DNA from: Ignavibacteriaceae bacterium
GTDB taxonomy: Bacteria; Bacteroidota; Ignavibacteria; Ignavibacteriales; Ignavibacteriaceae
Assembly: GCA_013388525.1 (NCBI GenBank)
Contig: JACAFA010000192.1
Location: 1-5,560 of the forward strand
Length of the DNA: 5,560 nucleotides
Direction of reading: 5' to 3'
Shown here: positions 1 through 5,560 of the stretch, one piece after another
Numbering within the stretch: the first letter of the stretch is position 1
How the letters are laid out: the number at the start of each line of letters is the position of its first letter
The notes under the pieces: generated by a model
The model's input: the letters and a program-made list of their open reading frames with translations, nothing else
Database searches by the model: none
Told to the model about the DNA's origin: nothing
Translations under genes and position numbers: made by a program

Positions 1-297
1 CAAAAAGATTTTAGGGAAACAGGTGCAATCGAGAGTGATACGGAAAATTTTGTTAACACAATTCTTTCTATAGAAGGTGTAAAACTTGGATTGCTTTTCA
101 TCGAATTGAAAAACGGATTCAAAGTAAGTTTCAGGTCAAAAGGAAATTTACCTGTGAATAAATTAGCGGCTATGTTTGGCGGTGGAGGTCACATAAATGC
201 GGCTGGAGCACGTTTCAGAGACGCCGAAATGCAAAGCAGGTTAAATGAAATATTAAAAGAAGCAGAAATTTTTTATAACAATTATTCAAAAGGTTAA
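1..297 (+). CDS. nrnA: DHH/DHHA1 phosphoesterase, NrnA-like (3' end only)
   Basis: The reading frame is open from base 1 to the TAA at 295-297, giving the last 98 residues of a gene that begins upstream of the window. The visible part is the C-terminal DHHA1 domain. It contains a stretch reading TGAIESDTENFVNTILSIEG, then FRSKG (about residues 44-48 of the fragment), and the glycine-rich FGGGGH..AAGARF motif (about 59-72). These are hallmarks of NrnA-type proteins, where the GGGH motif and nearby Arg/Ser bind the nucleotide substrate. Family members are cytoplasmic, Mn-dependent enzymes that degrade 2-5 nt RNA from the end and remove the 3' phosphate of pAp. The catalytic DHH domain lies outside the window, so activity cannot be judged. 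A TTG at 91 is an internal codon, not the start. Only one base separates this stop from the next ATG, which suggests a shared transcript and coupled translation. Another DHHA1 protein such as a RecJ-like nuclease is less likely. Confidence 0.85.
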   Translation, partial: QKDFRETGAIESDTENFVNTILSIEGVKLGLLFIELKNGFKVSFRSKGNLPVNKLAAMFGGGGHINAAGARFRDAEMQSRLNEILKEAEIFYNNYSKG

Positions 298-298
298 A

Positions 299-1810
299 AT
301 GTTCAAATTAATTTACAAACCAGGTGAAAAGGTATTATTCAAACCTTTATCTGCAGCAGTTTATTATGTTGCTGATGATAAAAAGATAAATGAAAGATTG
401 TCCGGGTTTGAGAAAAAATTCAGAATAACGCTATCTGAACTTCAGAAAAAAAATATCCTCTCTAAAAAGAATAAACAAATTGCAATTACAAATCTAAAAG
501 GTAAACCGGAGTCTTTAATTCTCCATAAGTTTAAAACAGATGAGAAATTCAACGTAGACTATTTTAGAAATCATCTTGCCGGATATATCAGGGACATAAA
601 AAATGATGAGACTCAGACATTACATATTTTTATCCCGGGATTTGAATTGTTTAAAAAATTCTTTAATGAAGAAGAATACTACTATCGCTCTTTTCTTGAA
701 GGCTTATCTTTGGGTAATTATACTTTCGACAAGTATAAGAAGGAAAAAGACAAAACAAAAAATCTTACAGTATTCATTTATGCTGAAAATAAAAAACTCG
801 TGCAATCTGCTATTGTAAAAAATACTGCAGTGATGGAAGGAATCTTCTTCACAAAAAATCTTCAAAATGAACCTCCATCTTCTCTCAGACCTGTTGAATT
901 AGCTGAAAGTATTAAAGAAACTTTAACAAGATATGGATTGAAAGTTACAGTGTTTGACGAAAAAGAAATTAAAAAAAGAAATATGGGAGCTCTTCTTGCG
1001 GTAGGTCAGGGAAGTAATGCTAAACCAAGATTCATCGTTATTGAGTATAAACCAAAAGTAAATTCTGCAAAAAAAATTGCACTGGTTGGAAAGGGAGTTA
1101 CTTTCGATACCGGTGGTTATTGTATTAAACCATGGCAGGGAATGTTAGAAATGAAAGCTGATATGTCAGGCGCAGCAGTAGTTGCAGGAACGATGCTGTC
1201 TGCTGCTATATCTAATCTTCCGGTTGAATTATTGGGAGTCATACCTGCTGCTGAAAACATGATTAACGGAGAAGCAATGAGACCGAGTGATATAGTAAAA
1301 ACAGCATCAGGAAAAACAATTGAAGTTGGTCACACAGATGCTGAAGGCAGAATGATTCTTGCTGATGCACTTGATTATGCTTCTAAACAAAAACCGGACG
1401 AGATTATTGATTTCGCCACTTTAACCGGCGCTTGTGTAGTTGCACTCGGATTAAACGTAGCTGGTCTATTTACTAAAAATGATAAGCTTGCAGATGACTT
1501 ATATATAAATGGCATGAAGACTTATGACAGAGTCTGGCGTCTTCCAATGTGGGATGATTATCATAAAGAAAATGAAAGCAAAATAGCTGATGTAAATAAC
1601 GATGGTGGAAGATGGGGCGGTGCTATCACTGCTGCAAAGTTTTTAGAAAATTTTGTGGATAAAAAAATTCCTTGGGCTCATCTTGATATTGCTGGTCCTG
1701 CAATTGCTAATGAACTTACTAACTATAACAAAGATTTTATGACTGGTTTCGGTGTTCGGTTGATGTATGAGTATTTATCCGATCATTCAAAAAATGAAAG
1801 TAAAAAGTAA
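299..1810 (+). CDS. pepA: M17 leucyl aminopeptidase (PepA family)
   Basis: This 503-residue cytosolic metallopeptidase should release N-terminal amino acids from short peptides in protein turnover. The length equals that of E. coli PepA. Residues 1 to about 165 form the variable N-terminal domain, and about 175-495 the catalytic domain. The two-metal site is complete: K265 and D270 in VGKGVTFDTGG, D288 in MKADMSGAA, and D347 and E349 in HTDAEGR. The catalytic pair K277 and R351 is also present. The spacing between these residues (5, 7, 11, 59, 2, 2) is the same as in E. coli PepA (K270, D275, K282, D293, D352, E354, R356). The family signature NTDAEGRL reads HTDAEGRM here, a conservative departure outside the ligands. 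The ATG is chosen because it lies one base after the upstream stop, with a modest AAAGG five bases before it. There is no signal peptide. M17 enzymes are usually hexamers, and some also bind DNA; nothing here shows that. The gene ends six bases from the convergent lol operon. Confidence 0.95.
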   Translation: MFKLIYKPGEKVLFKPLSAAVYYVADDKKINERLSGFEKKFRITLSELQKKNILSKKNKQIAITNLKGKPESLILHKFKTDEKFNVDYFRNHLAGYIRDIKNDETQTLHIFIPGFELFKKFFNEEEYYYRSFLEGLSLGNYTFDKYKKEKDKTKNLTVFIYAENKKLVQSAIVKNTAVMEGIFFTKNLQNEPPSSLRPVELAESIKETLTRYGLKVTVFDEKEIKKRNMGALLAVGQGSNAKPRFIVIEYKPKVNSAKKIALVGKGVTFDTGGYCIKPWQGMLEMKADMSGAAVVAGTMLSAAISNLPVELLGVIPAAENMINGEAMRPSDIVKTASGKTIEVGHTDAEGRMILADALDYASKQKPDEIIDFATLTGACVVALGLNVAGLFTKNDKLADDLYINGMKTYDRVWRLPMWDDYHKENESKIADVNNDGGRWGGAITAAKFLENFVDKKIPWAHLDIAGPAIANELTNYNKDFMTGFGVRLMYEYLSDHSKNESKK

Positions 1811-1816
1811 AATAGT

Positions 1817-2503
1817 CTAGGATTTAAGGACAATCTTTCCATCTTTTATTTCATAAATATGGTCTGCCAGATTCATTAGATTTTGATTATGAGTAACAAT
1901 TACAAATGTTACCCCAAGGGTTTTTCTTAATTCAAGAATAAGTTTATGGATTTCATCACTGTTAACTGAGTCAAGGTTGCCTGTTGGTTCGTCTGCAAAA
2001 ATAATTTTTGGTTCATTTGCTAAAGCTCTGGCTACCGCAACCCTTTGCTGTTCACCGCCCGATAACTCTGCTGGTTTGTGTTCTAATCTTTCGGTCAGGC
2101 CGACAGTTTTAAGTAATGATTCACTTTTAATTTTTGCCTGGTTAAAACTTATTCCGTTTATCAATTGCGGAATCATTACATTTTCAAACGCAGTAAATTC
2201 AGGAAGCAAATGGTGAAACTGAAATACAAAACCAACATTTTTATTTCTGAACCTTGCAAGTTTATCCTCTGAAAGCTTAAAAATATTGTTATCATCATAA
2301 AACACTTCGCCTGAATCTGGTCTGTCTAATCCACCTAATAAATGAAGAAGTGTACTTTTACCGGCACCGGATGCACCAACTATTATGGTTATCTTTTCTT
2401 TCTCAATTTCTAATGATATGCCTTTCAGTACATCCAGCTTTACTTTTTTAGTAGTCTGAAAAGATTTGTAAATATTTTCTGCTTTAAGAATTATCTCGTT
2501 CAT
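1817..2503 (-). CDS. lolD: LolD-type ABC transporter ATPase (lipoprotein release)
   Basis: A 228-residue cytoplasmic ATPase that should power the two permeases encoded just upstream. All ABC motifs are present: Walker A GASGAGKS (43-50), Q-loop Q95, signature LSGGEQQR (147-154), Walker B with D171 and E172 in IIFADEP, D-loop GNLD (175-178) and switch H205. The segment around Q95, QFHHLLPEFTAFENV, closely matches the LolD motif that contacts LolC/LolE. This favours LolD over the related MacB, FtsE or SalX-like ATPases. The length fits E. coli LolD (233). A TTG directly before the ATG could extend the protein by one residue, but the ATG at 2503 is preferred. Neither start has a good Shine-Dalgarno; a weak GAG lies 10-13 bases upstream. 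It is last in the operon, 36 bases after the preceding gene ends, and stops with TAG. The substrate is inferred from family and neighbours. Confidence 0.92.
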   Translation of the reverse strand: MNEIILKAENIYKSFQTTKKVKLDVLKGISLEIEKEKITIIVGASGAGKSTLLHLLGGLDRPDSGEVFYDDNNIFKLSEDKLARFRNKNVGFVFQFHHLLPEFTAFENVMIPQLINGISFNQAKIKSESLLKTVGLTERLEHKPAELSGGEQQRVAVARALANEPKIIFADEPTGNLDSVNSDEIHKLILELRKTLGVTFVIVTHNQNLMNLADHIYEIKDGKIVLKS

Positions 2504-2539
2504 CAATTTTTAATTTCTCATTTTTTATTCTTAATTAAC

Positions 2540-3766
2540 TTACTCCCACTTGATAGCACTAATCGGATTAACCTTTGCGGCTCTTTTTGCAGGATACAAA
2601 GAAGCCAGAAATGATAATAGCATAGAGACTCCACCGATAAAAAAGAAATCTGATAGTCGTATTTCAACTGGCAACGAATCAATTTTATATTGTGATGGAT
2701 CAAGCGGATAGATATTATATTTTATTTGAATATAGCAGACGAGATATCCGATAATTACTCCCATCAATGTTCCGATAATTCCAATCAATAATCCTTCGAA
2801 CATAAAAATTTTAAGAATTGAATTTTCAGTAACGCCCATTGATCTCAATATTCCGATGTCGCGCTGCTTTTCTATTACAGACATTGAAAGTGAACCAAGA
2901 ATATTGAAAGTAGCTACGGCAATAATCAATGAAAGAATTATATATGCTGTCCATCTTTCAATTTGCATTACAGAATAGAGTTCCTGATGGAAATCATACC
3001 AGGTATTAATGTTATAATTATCCAGATTAATCTGGGCTTGTAATAGCTCTTTAATTCTTTCAGAGTTATTTATGTTATTTACTCGTATATCATATCCCTG
3101 AAAATTATTTTTATAACCAAACAGATACTGCGCGTCTTTAAGTGAACAAAAAATGTATCCACCATCATACTCATTATTTTTTGAACTGAATATTCCTGCA
3201 ACAGTTACTTTTCTCGATAGAGGTAAAGAAATTTGAGATAATGCCTGTTCAATATTTGTTGGTGATATCAGGAGCAATGTATCTCCGGTAAAAACCTGTA
3301 GCTTATCGGCAAGCTGTAAACCAATTAAAATATTTGAGGAGCTTTGAGTTATGTCCACTTCACCATCAACGAGATTATCATTTAGCAGGTAAACACTATT
3401 TACAGATTGCTCTGTAACTCCTTTAAGATTTAAAACCTGTGTTGCACCTTTGTTATAAGCTAATACTTTTCCTTCGACGAATGGAGAGTAAGCTGTTATC
3501 TCTTTCTGTTTAATTAACAAATCATCCAGTTTTAAAATTTCTTTTTCTCCTTCATCAGATATTGCAGTTATTCTAATGTGCGGATCAAGACTCATAAGAT
3601 AACCGGTAACTAAACTTCCGAATCCGTTAAAGACGGAAAGAACAACAATTAACGCTGCTACACCAACTGTAATACCTGCAATCGAAATAAAAGAAATTAT
3701 CGTTATGAAATTAATCTTATGTTTAGAGACAAGGTAACGTTTTGCAATGAATGTTTCAAAGTTCAT
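2540..3766 (-). CDS. lolC/E: LolC/LolE-type lipoprotein-releasing permease (second of pair)
   Basis: A 408-residue inner-membrane permease with LolC/E architecture. It has a short cytoplasmic N-terminus, TM1 (about 20-47), a large periplasmic MacB_PCD-like domain (about 48-270), then an FtsX domain with TM2 (about 272-296), TM3 (about 318-346) and TM4 (about 372-392). Family marks include SVFNGFG just after TM1, the cytoplasmic coupling segment EKQRDIGILRSMGVTENSI (about 299-317) that should dock on the ATPase, YPLDPSQY (353-360), and the tail YPAKRAAKVNPISAIKWE. The length fits E. coli LolC and LolE (about 400-414). In the Lol complex one permease type recruits LolA and the other receives the lipoprotein; I cannot tell which role this one has. 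The start ATG overlaps the stop of the upstream permease by one base, with GAGG eight bases before it. A MacB/FtsX-type exporter is possible, but the LolD-like ATPase next door favours Lol. Confidence 0.9.
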   Translation of the reverse strand: MNFETFIAKRYLVSKHKINFITIISFISIAGITVGVAALIVVLSVFNGFGSLVTGYLMSLDPHIRITAISDEGEKEILKLDDLLIKQKEITAYSPFVEGKVLAYNKGATQVLNLKGVTEQSVNSVYLLNDNLVDGEVDITQSSSNILIGLQLADKLQVFTGDTLLLISPTNIEQALSQISLPLSRKVTVAGIFSSKNNEYDGGYIFCSLKDAQYLFGYKNNFQGYDIRVNNINNSERIKELLQAQINLDNYNINTWYDFHQELYSVMQIERWTAYIILSLIIAVATFNILGSLSMSVIEKQRDIGILRSMGVTENSILKIFMFEGLLIGIIGTLMGVIIGYLVCYIQIKYNIYPLDPSQYKIDSLPVEIRLSDFFFIGGVSMLLSFLASLYPAKRAAKVNPISAIKWE

Positions 3767-4977
3767 TAGCTAAACCTCAAAGCATTAACAGGTTTAATTC
3801 TGGATGCTATTAAGCTTGGAATTATTGACGCCAGAATACAAAGTAAAAAGGTGATTATTGCAATCCACAGAAATGTATCCGCAGTTATTAAAAACGGAAC
3901 TTTTGACATAAAATAAACTGATGAAGGTAGTGTAATGACATTATACTTCTCCTGAATGAACATAAGCAGATAAGCAAGAACACTTCCAGATATAATACCA
4001 GCAATAGCGAGAATAGCCCCATTGATGAGAAAAACAGCTACTATCTGTTTTCGTTTTGAGCCTAATGTCTTTAAAATACCGACTGCATTTGTTTTTTCAA
4101 GAACTATCATCAGTAAAGTTCCGATAATGTTAAAAGCTGCTACGAGAATTATTAACGCGAGGACTATTGGTATTGGTTCTTTTTGTAACTCAATCCACGT
4201 AAATATATTTCTGTGCAATTGATAAACTGATCTTACAGAATGAGGATAACGAAGACTTTTTCCTAAATGAATAGTCAGGCTGTCAATCTTCGAAATATCA
4301 CCAAGTTTGATGTTATATCCGGTTATATTATCTCCAATATCAAATAAACTTTGAGCAGTTGCTAATGAAGTATAAGCATAAGTGTCATCATATTCAGTCA
4401 TACCACTTTCGAAAATACCTGTAACTACAAATTTTTCTATGTTAGGTAAATTTTCAGGTGAAGGTATTTCATCTTTTCTTAAAGCGAATACTGTAATTTT
4501 ATCACCAACATTTACAAAAAGCTTTTCAGCAAGTTTTTTCCCAATCAAAACTCCATCTTCAGATAATCGATACTCACCCTCAATTATATTCTTAACTAAA
4601 AATGGTTTTTCATCTGTCGGTTCAATTCCGATTAAGTTTATTCCATCTTTTTTCTTTTTATGACTTATGATAACAAGTTTGGAAGCAAAAGGTGTTATTT
4701 CGGGTTTAAAGAATTCCAACTGGGATTCAAGCCATGAAAGCGACTGATGATAATCGGGTAATGTAGCCCGGTAAGAAGTAATCTTGATATGAGAATCGAA
4801 ATCAATTATCTTATTTGTTATTGTTTGTTCAAATCCTTTCAATACACTTATAGCAATTACAAGAGTTGCAACGCCAAGAGCAATACCAATTATTGAAATA
4901 GTTGATATTAAACTAATAAAACGAGAGTCTTTTCTTGAGCGAATAAAACTCTTTGCGATATACCAGGATAAGTTCAT
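3766..4977 (-). CDS. lolC/E: LolC/LolE-type lipoprotein-releasing permease (first of pair)
   Basis: A 403-residue inner-membrane permease and the first gene of the operon. TM1 spans about 20-46 (containing STISIIGIALGVATLVIAIS), followed by the LolC/E-typical SVLKGFE. A periplasmic domain covers about 47-265. TM2 (about 269-293), TM3 (about 314-340) and TM4 (about 366-391) form the FtsX domain. The cytoplasmic coupling segment EKTNAVGILKTLGSKRKQI (about 294-312) resembles the part of LolC/LolE that contacts LolD, and the C-terminus KPVNALRFS is an FtsX-type ending. It is a clear but distant paralog of the following gene: both share the same topology, the INFITIIS/SRFISLIS-like TM1 entry and the EYD region before the ATAQSLF/DAQYLF motif. 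The pair therefore probably forms a heterodimer. The ATG at 4977 has no recognisable Shine-Dalgarno. Whether it is the LolC or LolE equivalent cannot be settled by eye. Confidence 0.9.
   Translation of the reverse strand: MNLSWYIAKSFIRSRKDSRFISLISTISIIGIALGVATLVIAISVLKGFEQTITNKIIDFDSHIKITSYRATLPDYHQSLSWLESQLEFFKPEITPFASKLVIISHKKKKDGINLIGIEPTDEKPFLVKNIIEGEYRLSEDGVLIGKKLAEKLFVNVGDKITVFALRKDEIPSPENLPNIEKFVVTGIFESGMTEYDDTYAYTSLATAQSLFDIGDNITGYNIKLGDISKIDSLTIHLGKSLRYPHSVRSVYQLHRNIFTWIELQKEPIPIVLALIILVAAFNIIGTLLMIVLEKTNAVGILKTLGSKRKQIVAVFLINGAILAIAGIISGSVLAYLLMFIQEKYNVITLPSSVYFMSKVPFLITADTFLWIAIITFLLCILASIIPSLIASRIKPVNALRFS
3775..3778 (-). promoter_or_regulatory. Shine-Dalgarno GAGG for the second permease
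   Basis: GAGG on the minus strand lies eight bases before the ATG at 3766, inside the last codons of the first permease. With the TAATG stop/start overlap it supports the chosen start and implies coupled translation, giving matched amounts of the two permeases. It is the clearest ribosome binding site in the window. Confidence 0.6.
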
Positions 4978-5142
4978 TCGGAATTAAAATGATTGAAATT
5001 TTGTTGTAAAATTAACTAAGAATGCTTCTATGTGAAAATAGTGTTTGCAATTACTTTCAGAAAAAAATGGAGTATAATTTTTACTGGGATATTACTTTTA
5101 TTTTCAAATTTCGATAGATATATTTGTTCTCCAATTTTTAAG
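4978..5142. promoter_or_regulatory. Divergent intergenic region; candidate promoters for the lol operon and tRNA-Pro
   Basis: This A+T-rich non-coding stretch lies between the first lol permease (leftward) and tRNA-Pro (rightward), so promoters for both should be here or just right of it. Candidates on the plus strand are a perfect TATAAT at 5073-5078, with only a poor -35 (TTACTT, 5051-5056), and TATATTTG at 5119-5126, which fits the Bacteroidota -7 consensus TAnnTTTG but lacks a clear -33 TTTG. On the minus strand, TTCACA (5036-5031) with TAATTT (5014-5009) and a 16-base spacer is a weak candidate for the operon. None is convincing alone, because such matches arise easily in A+T-rich DNA. 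No open reading frame of note lies in this gap. Confidence 0.3.
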
Positions 5143-5171
5143 ATACTTATTATCACTCAGGTAATAAGTAT
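5143..5171. repeat. Perfect 10-bp inverted repeat upstream of tRNA-Pro
   Basis: ATACTTATTA (5143-5152) and TAATAAGTAT (5162-5171) are exact reverse complements around a nine-base loop, TCACTCAGG. It ends 25 bases before the tRNA. TATTAT at 5169-5174 overlaps the right arm and is well placed as a -10 for the tRNA, which would give a leader of about 16 bases, so the repeat could be an operator or part of the promoter. A T-rich run follows the right arm, but the stem has only one G/C pair per five, which is poor for an intrinsic terminator. The function is unknown. Confidence 0.45.
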
Positions 5172-5196
5172 TATTTTTGTTCTGAAATAAAGGAAA

Positions 5197-5271
5197 CGGG
5201 GCGTAGCGTAGTCCGGCTATCGCGCCTGCTTTGGGAGCAGGAGGTCGCAGGTTCGAATCCTGCCGCCCCGA
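5197..5271 (+). tRNA. tRNA-Pro (anticodon UGG)
   Basis: A complete cloverleaf. The acceptor stem CGGGGCG (5197-5203) pairs with CGCCCCG (5264-5270), with discriminator A at 5271. The D stem GCG/CGC is at 5206-5208 and 5221-5223. The anticodon stem CCTGC/GCAGG is at 5225-5229 and 5237-5241, with loop TTTGGGA and anticodon TGG at 5232-5234, reading proline CCA and, by wobble, other CCN codons. The T stem GCAGG/CCTGC (5247-5251, 5259-5263) encloses the standard loop TTCGAAT. The first C of the acceptor stem is typical of bacterial tRNA-Pro. CCA is not encoded (ACAAG follows), so it must be added by tRNA nucleotidyltransferase. All stems pair perfectly, so the gene looks functional. Confidence 0.97.
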
Positions 5272-5275
5272 CAAG

Positions 5276-5304
5276 ATTTAAAAACTGAATTATAATTTTT
5301 AAAT
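5276..5304. repeat. A/T-only inverted repeat just after tRNA-Pro
   Basis: ATTTAAAAA (5276-5284) and TTTTTAAAT (5296-5304) are exact reverse complements around an 11-base loop. It starts five bases after the tRNA discriminator. The position would suit a transcript 3' end or processing signal, but the stem contains no G/C pair. Such repeats occur by chance in A+T-rich DNA, so functional weight is low. Confidence 0.3.
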
Positions 5305-5320
5305 AAAAAGTTAATTAGTA

Positions 5321-5361
5321 GAGGTCGCAGGTTCTCCGCCTAAGGCGGATTGCCGCACCGA
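5321..5361 (+). pseudogene. Broken 3'-end copy of the tRNA-Pro gene
   Basis: Bases 5321-5334 (GAGGTCGCAGGTTC) repeat tRNA-Pro 5241-5254 exactly, and 5351-5361 (TGCCGCACCGA) match tRNA-Pro 5261-5271 at 10 of 11 positions. Together they cover the last anticodon-stem base, variable loop, 5' T stem, part of the T stem 3' side, the acceptor 3' strand and the discriminator. The six bases between the two blocks in the tRNA (GAATCC) are replaced by 16 bases forming a palindrome. There is no 5' half, so it cannot fold as a tRNA. It may be a tandem partial duplication, a decayed attachment-site remnant left by an element that used the tRNA 3' end, or a dispersed repeat that picked up tRNA sequence. The match is seen directly; the origin is inference. 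Confidence 0.7.
5335..5349. repeat. GC-rich perfect palindrome inside the tRNA-Pro fragment
   Basis: TCCGCC (5335-5340), spacer TAA, GGCGGA (5344-5349) form a six-base-pair perfect stem, in sharp compositional contrast to the surrounding DNA. GCGG at 5345-5348 can alternatively pair with CCGC at 5353-5356 around ATTG, so two mutually exclusive small hairpins are possible. It occupies the place of the T loop in the adjoining tRNA fragment, which suggests a small insertion such as a short palindromic dispersed repeat. Confidence 0.6.
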
Positions 5362-5388
5362 GTGGATATATTCCAAATCGCAGGAACT

Positions 5389-5436
5389 AAATAACAAACA
5401 ATTCCCAAAGCCAAAATTCCAGGTTGTTTGCTATTT
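5389..5436. terminator. Long inverted repeat followed by a T-rich tract (possible terminator)
   Basis: AAATAACAAACAA (5389-5401) and TTGTTTGCTATTT (5424-5436) pair at 12 of 13 positions, with a single A-C mismatch at 5394/5431, around a 22-base loop. A T-rich stretch follows at 5444-5460. On the plus strand this could end the tRNA-Pro transcript before tRNA-Arg begins at 5490. Against this, the stem is mostly A/T and about eight bases separate it from the T run, so it is a weak terminator at best. It could instead be the ends of a tiny decayed repeat element. Confidence 0.35.
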
Positions 5437-5489
5437 GAAACTGATTTTTATTTGTTTTTTGAATACTGAAATTTGATATTTTATCTTGA

Positions 5490-5560
<71 letters not shown>

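Noticed and set aside
603..818. 71-codon plus-strand reading frame inside the aminopeptidase gene
   Set aside because: It lies wholly within the well-supported M17 gene in another frame, and its sequence shows no domain or ribosome binding site.
1977..2216. 79-codon plus-strand frame opposite lolD
   Set aside because: It is antisense to the conserved ABC motifs of LolD, whose coding constraint explains the open frame.
2504..2506. TTG start for lolD one codon before the ATG
   Set aside because: An ATG follows immediately and family members usually start with ATG; neither has a strong Shine-Dalgarno, so the ATG was kept. The difference is one residue.
2518..2703. 61-codon minus-strand frame overlapping the second permease's 3' end
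   Set aside because: It is out of frame with the permease's conserved C-terminal FtsX region; no independent support.
4382..4663. 93-codon plus-strand frame opposite the first permease (also 4022-4222)
   Set aside because: Both are antisense to the permease coding region, with low-complexity Ser/Phe/Ile-rich products and no recognisable motif.
5073..5078. Perfect TATAAT as the tRNA-Pro promoter
   Set aside because: No adequate -35 at 16-18 bases and the implied leader exceeds 100 bases; mentioned only as a candidate.
5272..5489. CRISPR array or further small RNA gene between the tRNAs
   Set aside because: There are no regularly spaced direct repeats, and the structured pieces are explained by the tRNA fragment and short inverted repeats.

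Overview
The window looks like ordinary chromosome from an A+T-rich Gram-negative bacterium. By eye it is roughly two-thirds A+T, with sparse Shine-Dalgarno signals and tRNA genes that lack an encoded CCA. The Lol-type transporter implies an outer membrane. The base composition and protein style resemble the Bacteroidota/Chlorobiota/Ignavibacteriota group. That placement is an inference from general appearance, not from a marker gene.

Layout: (1) Bases 1-297 hold the 3' end of a DHH/DHHA1 phosphoesterase of the NrnA type (nanoRNase/pAp phosphatase), running in from the left. (2) One base later, on the same strand, comes a full-length M17 leucyl aminopeptidase (299-1810) with every metal and catalytic residue in place. 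(3) Bases 1817-4977 hold a three-gene operon on the opposite strand, reading leftward: two LolC/LolE-type FtsX-fold permeases joined by a one-base stop/start overlap, then a LolD-type ATPase. It ends tail to tail with the aminopeptidase, only six bases away. (4) To the right are a complete tRNA-Pro(UGG) at 5197-5271 and a tRNA-Arg(UCU) starting at 5490 and cut by the window end.

How the genes work together: the three lol-type proteins should form an inner-membrane ABC complex with one copy of each permease and an ATPase dimer. It would extract mature lipoproteins and hand them to a periplasmic carrier. The NrnA-like enzyme and aminopeptidase are both end-stage recyclers, of short RNA and of peptides respectively. 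Their linkage is probably transcriptional only.

No new multi-gene system is visible. The most unusual stretch is the gap between the tRNAs (5272-5489). It carries a broken copy of the 3' end of the tRNA-Pro gene, with its T-loop replaced by a perfect GC-rich palindrome. Several A+T inverted repeats lie around it and on both sides of the tRNA-Pro gene. This is the part worth a second look.
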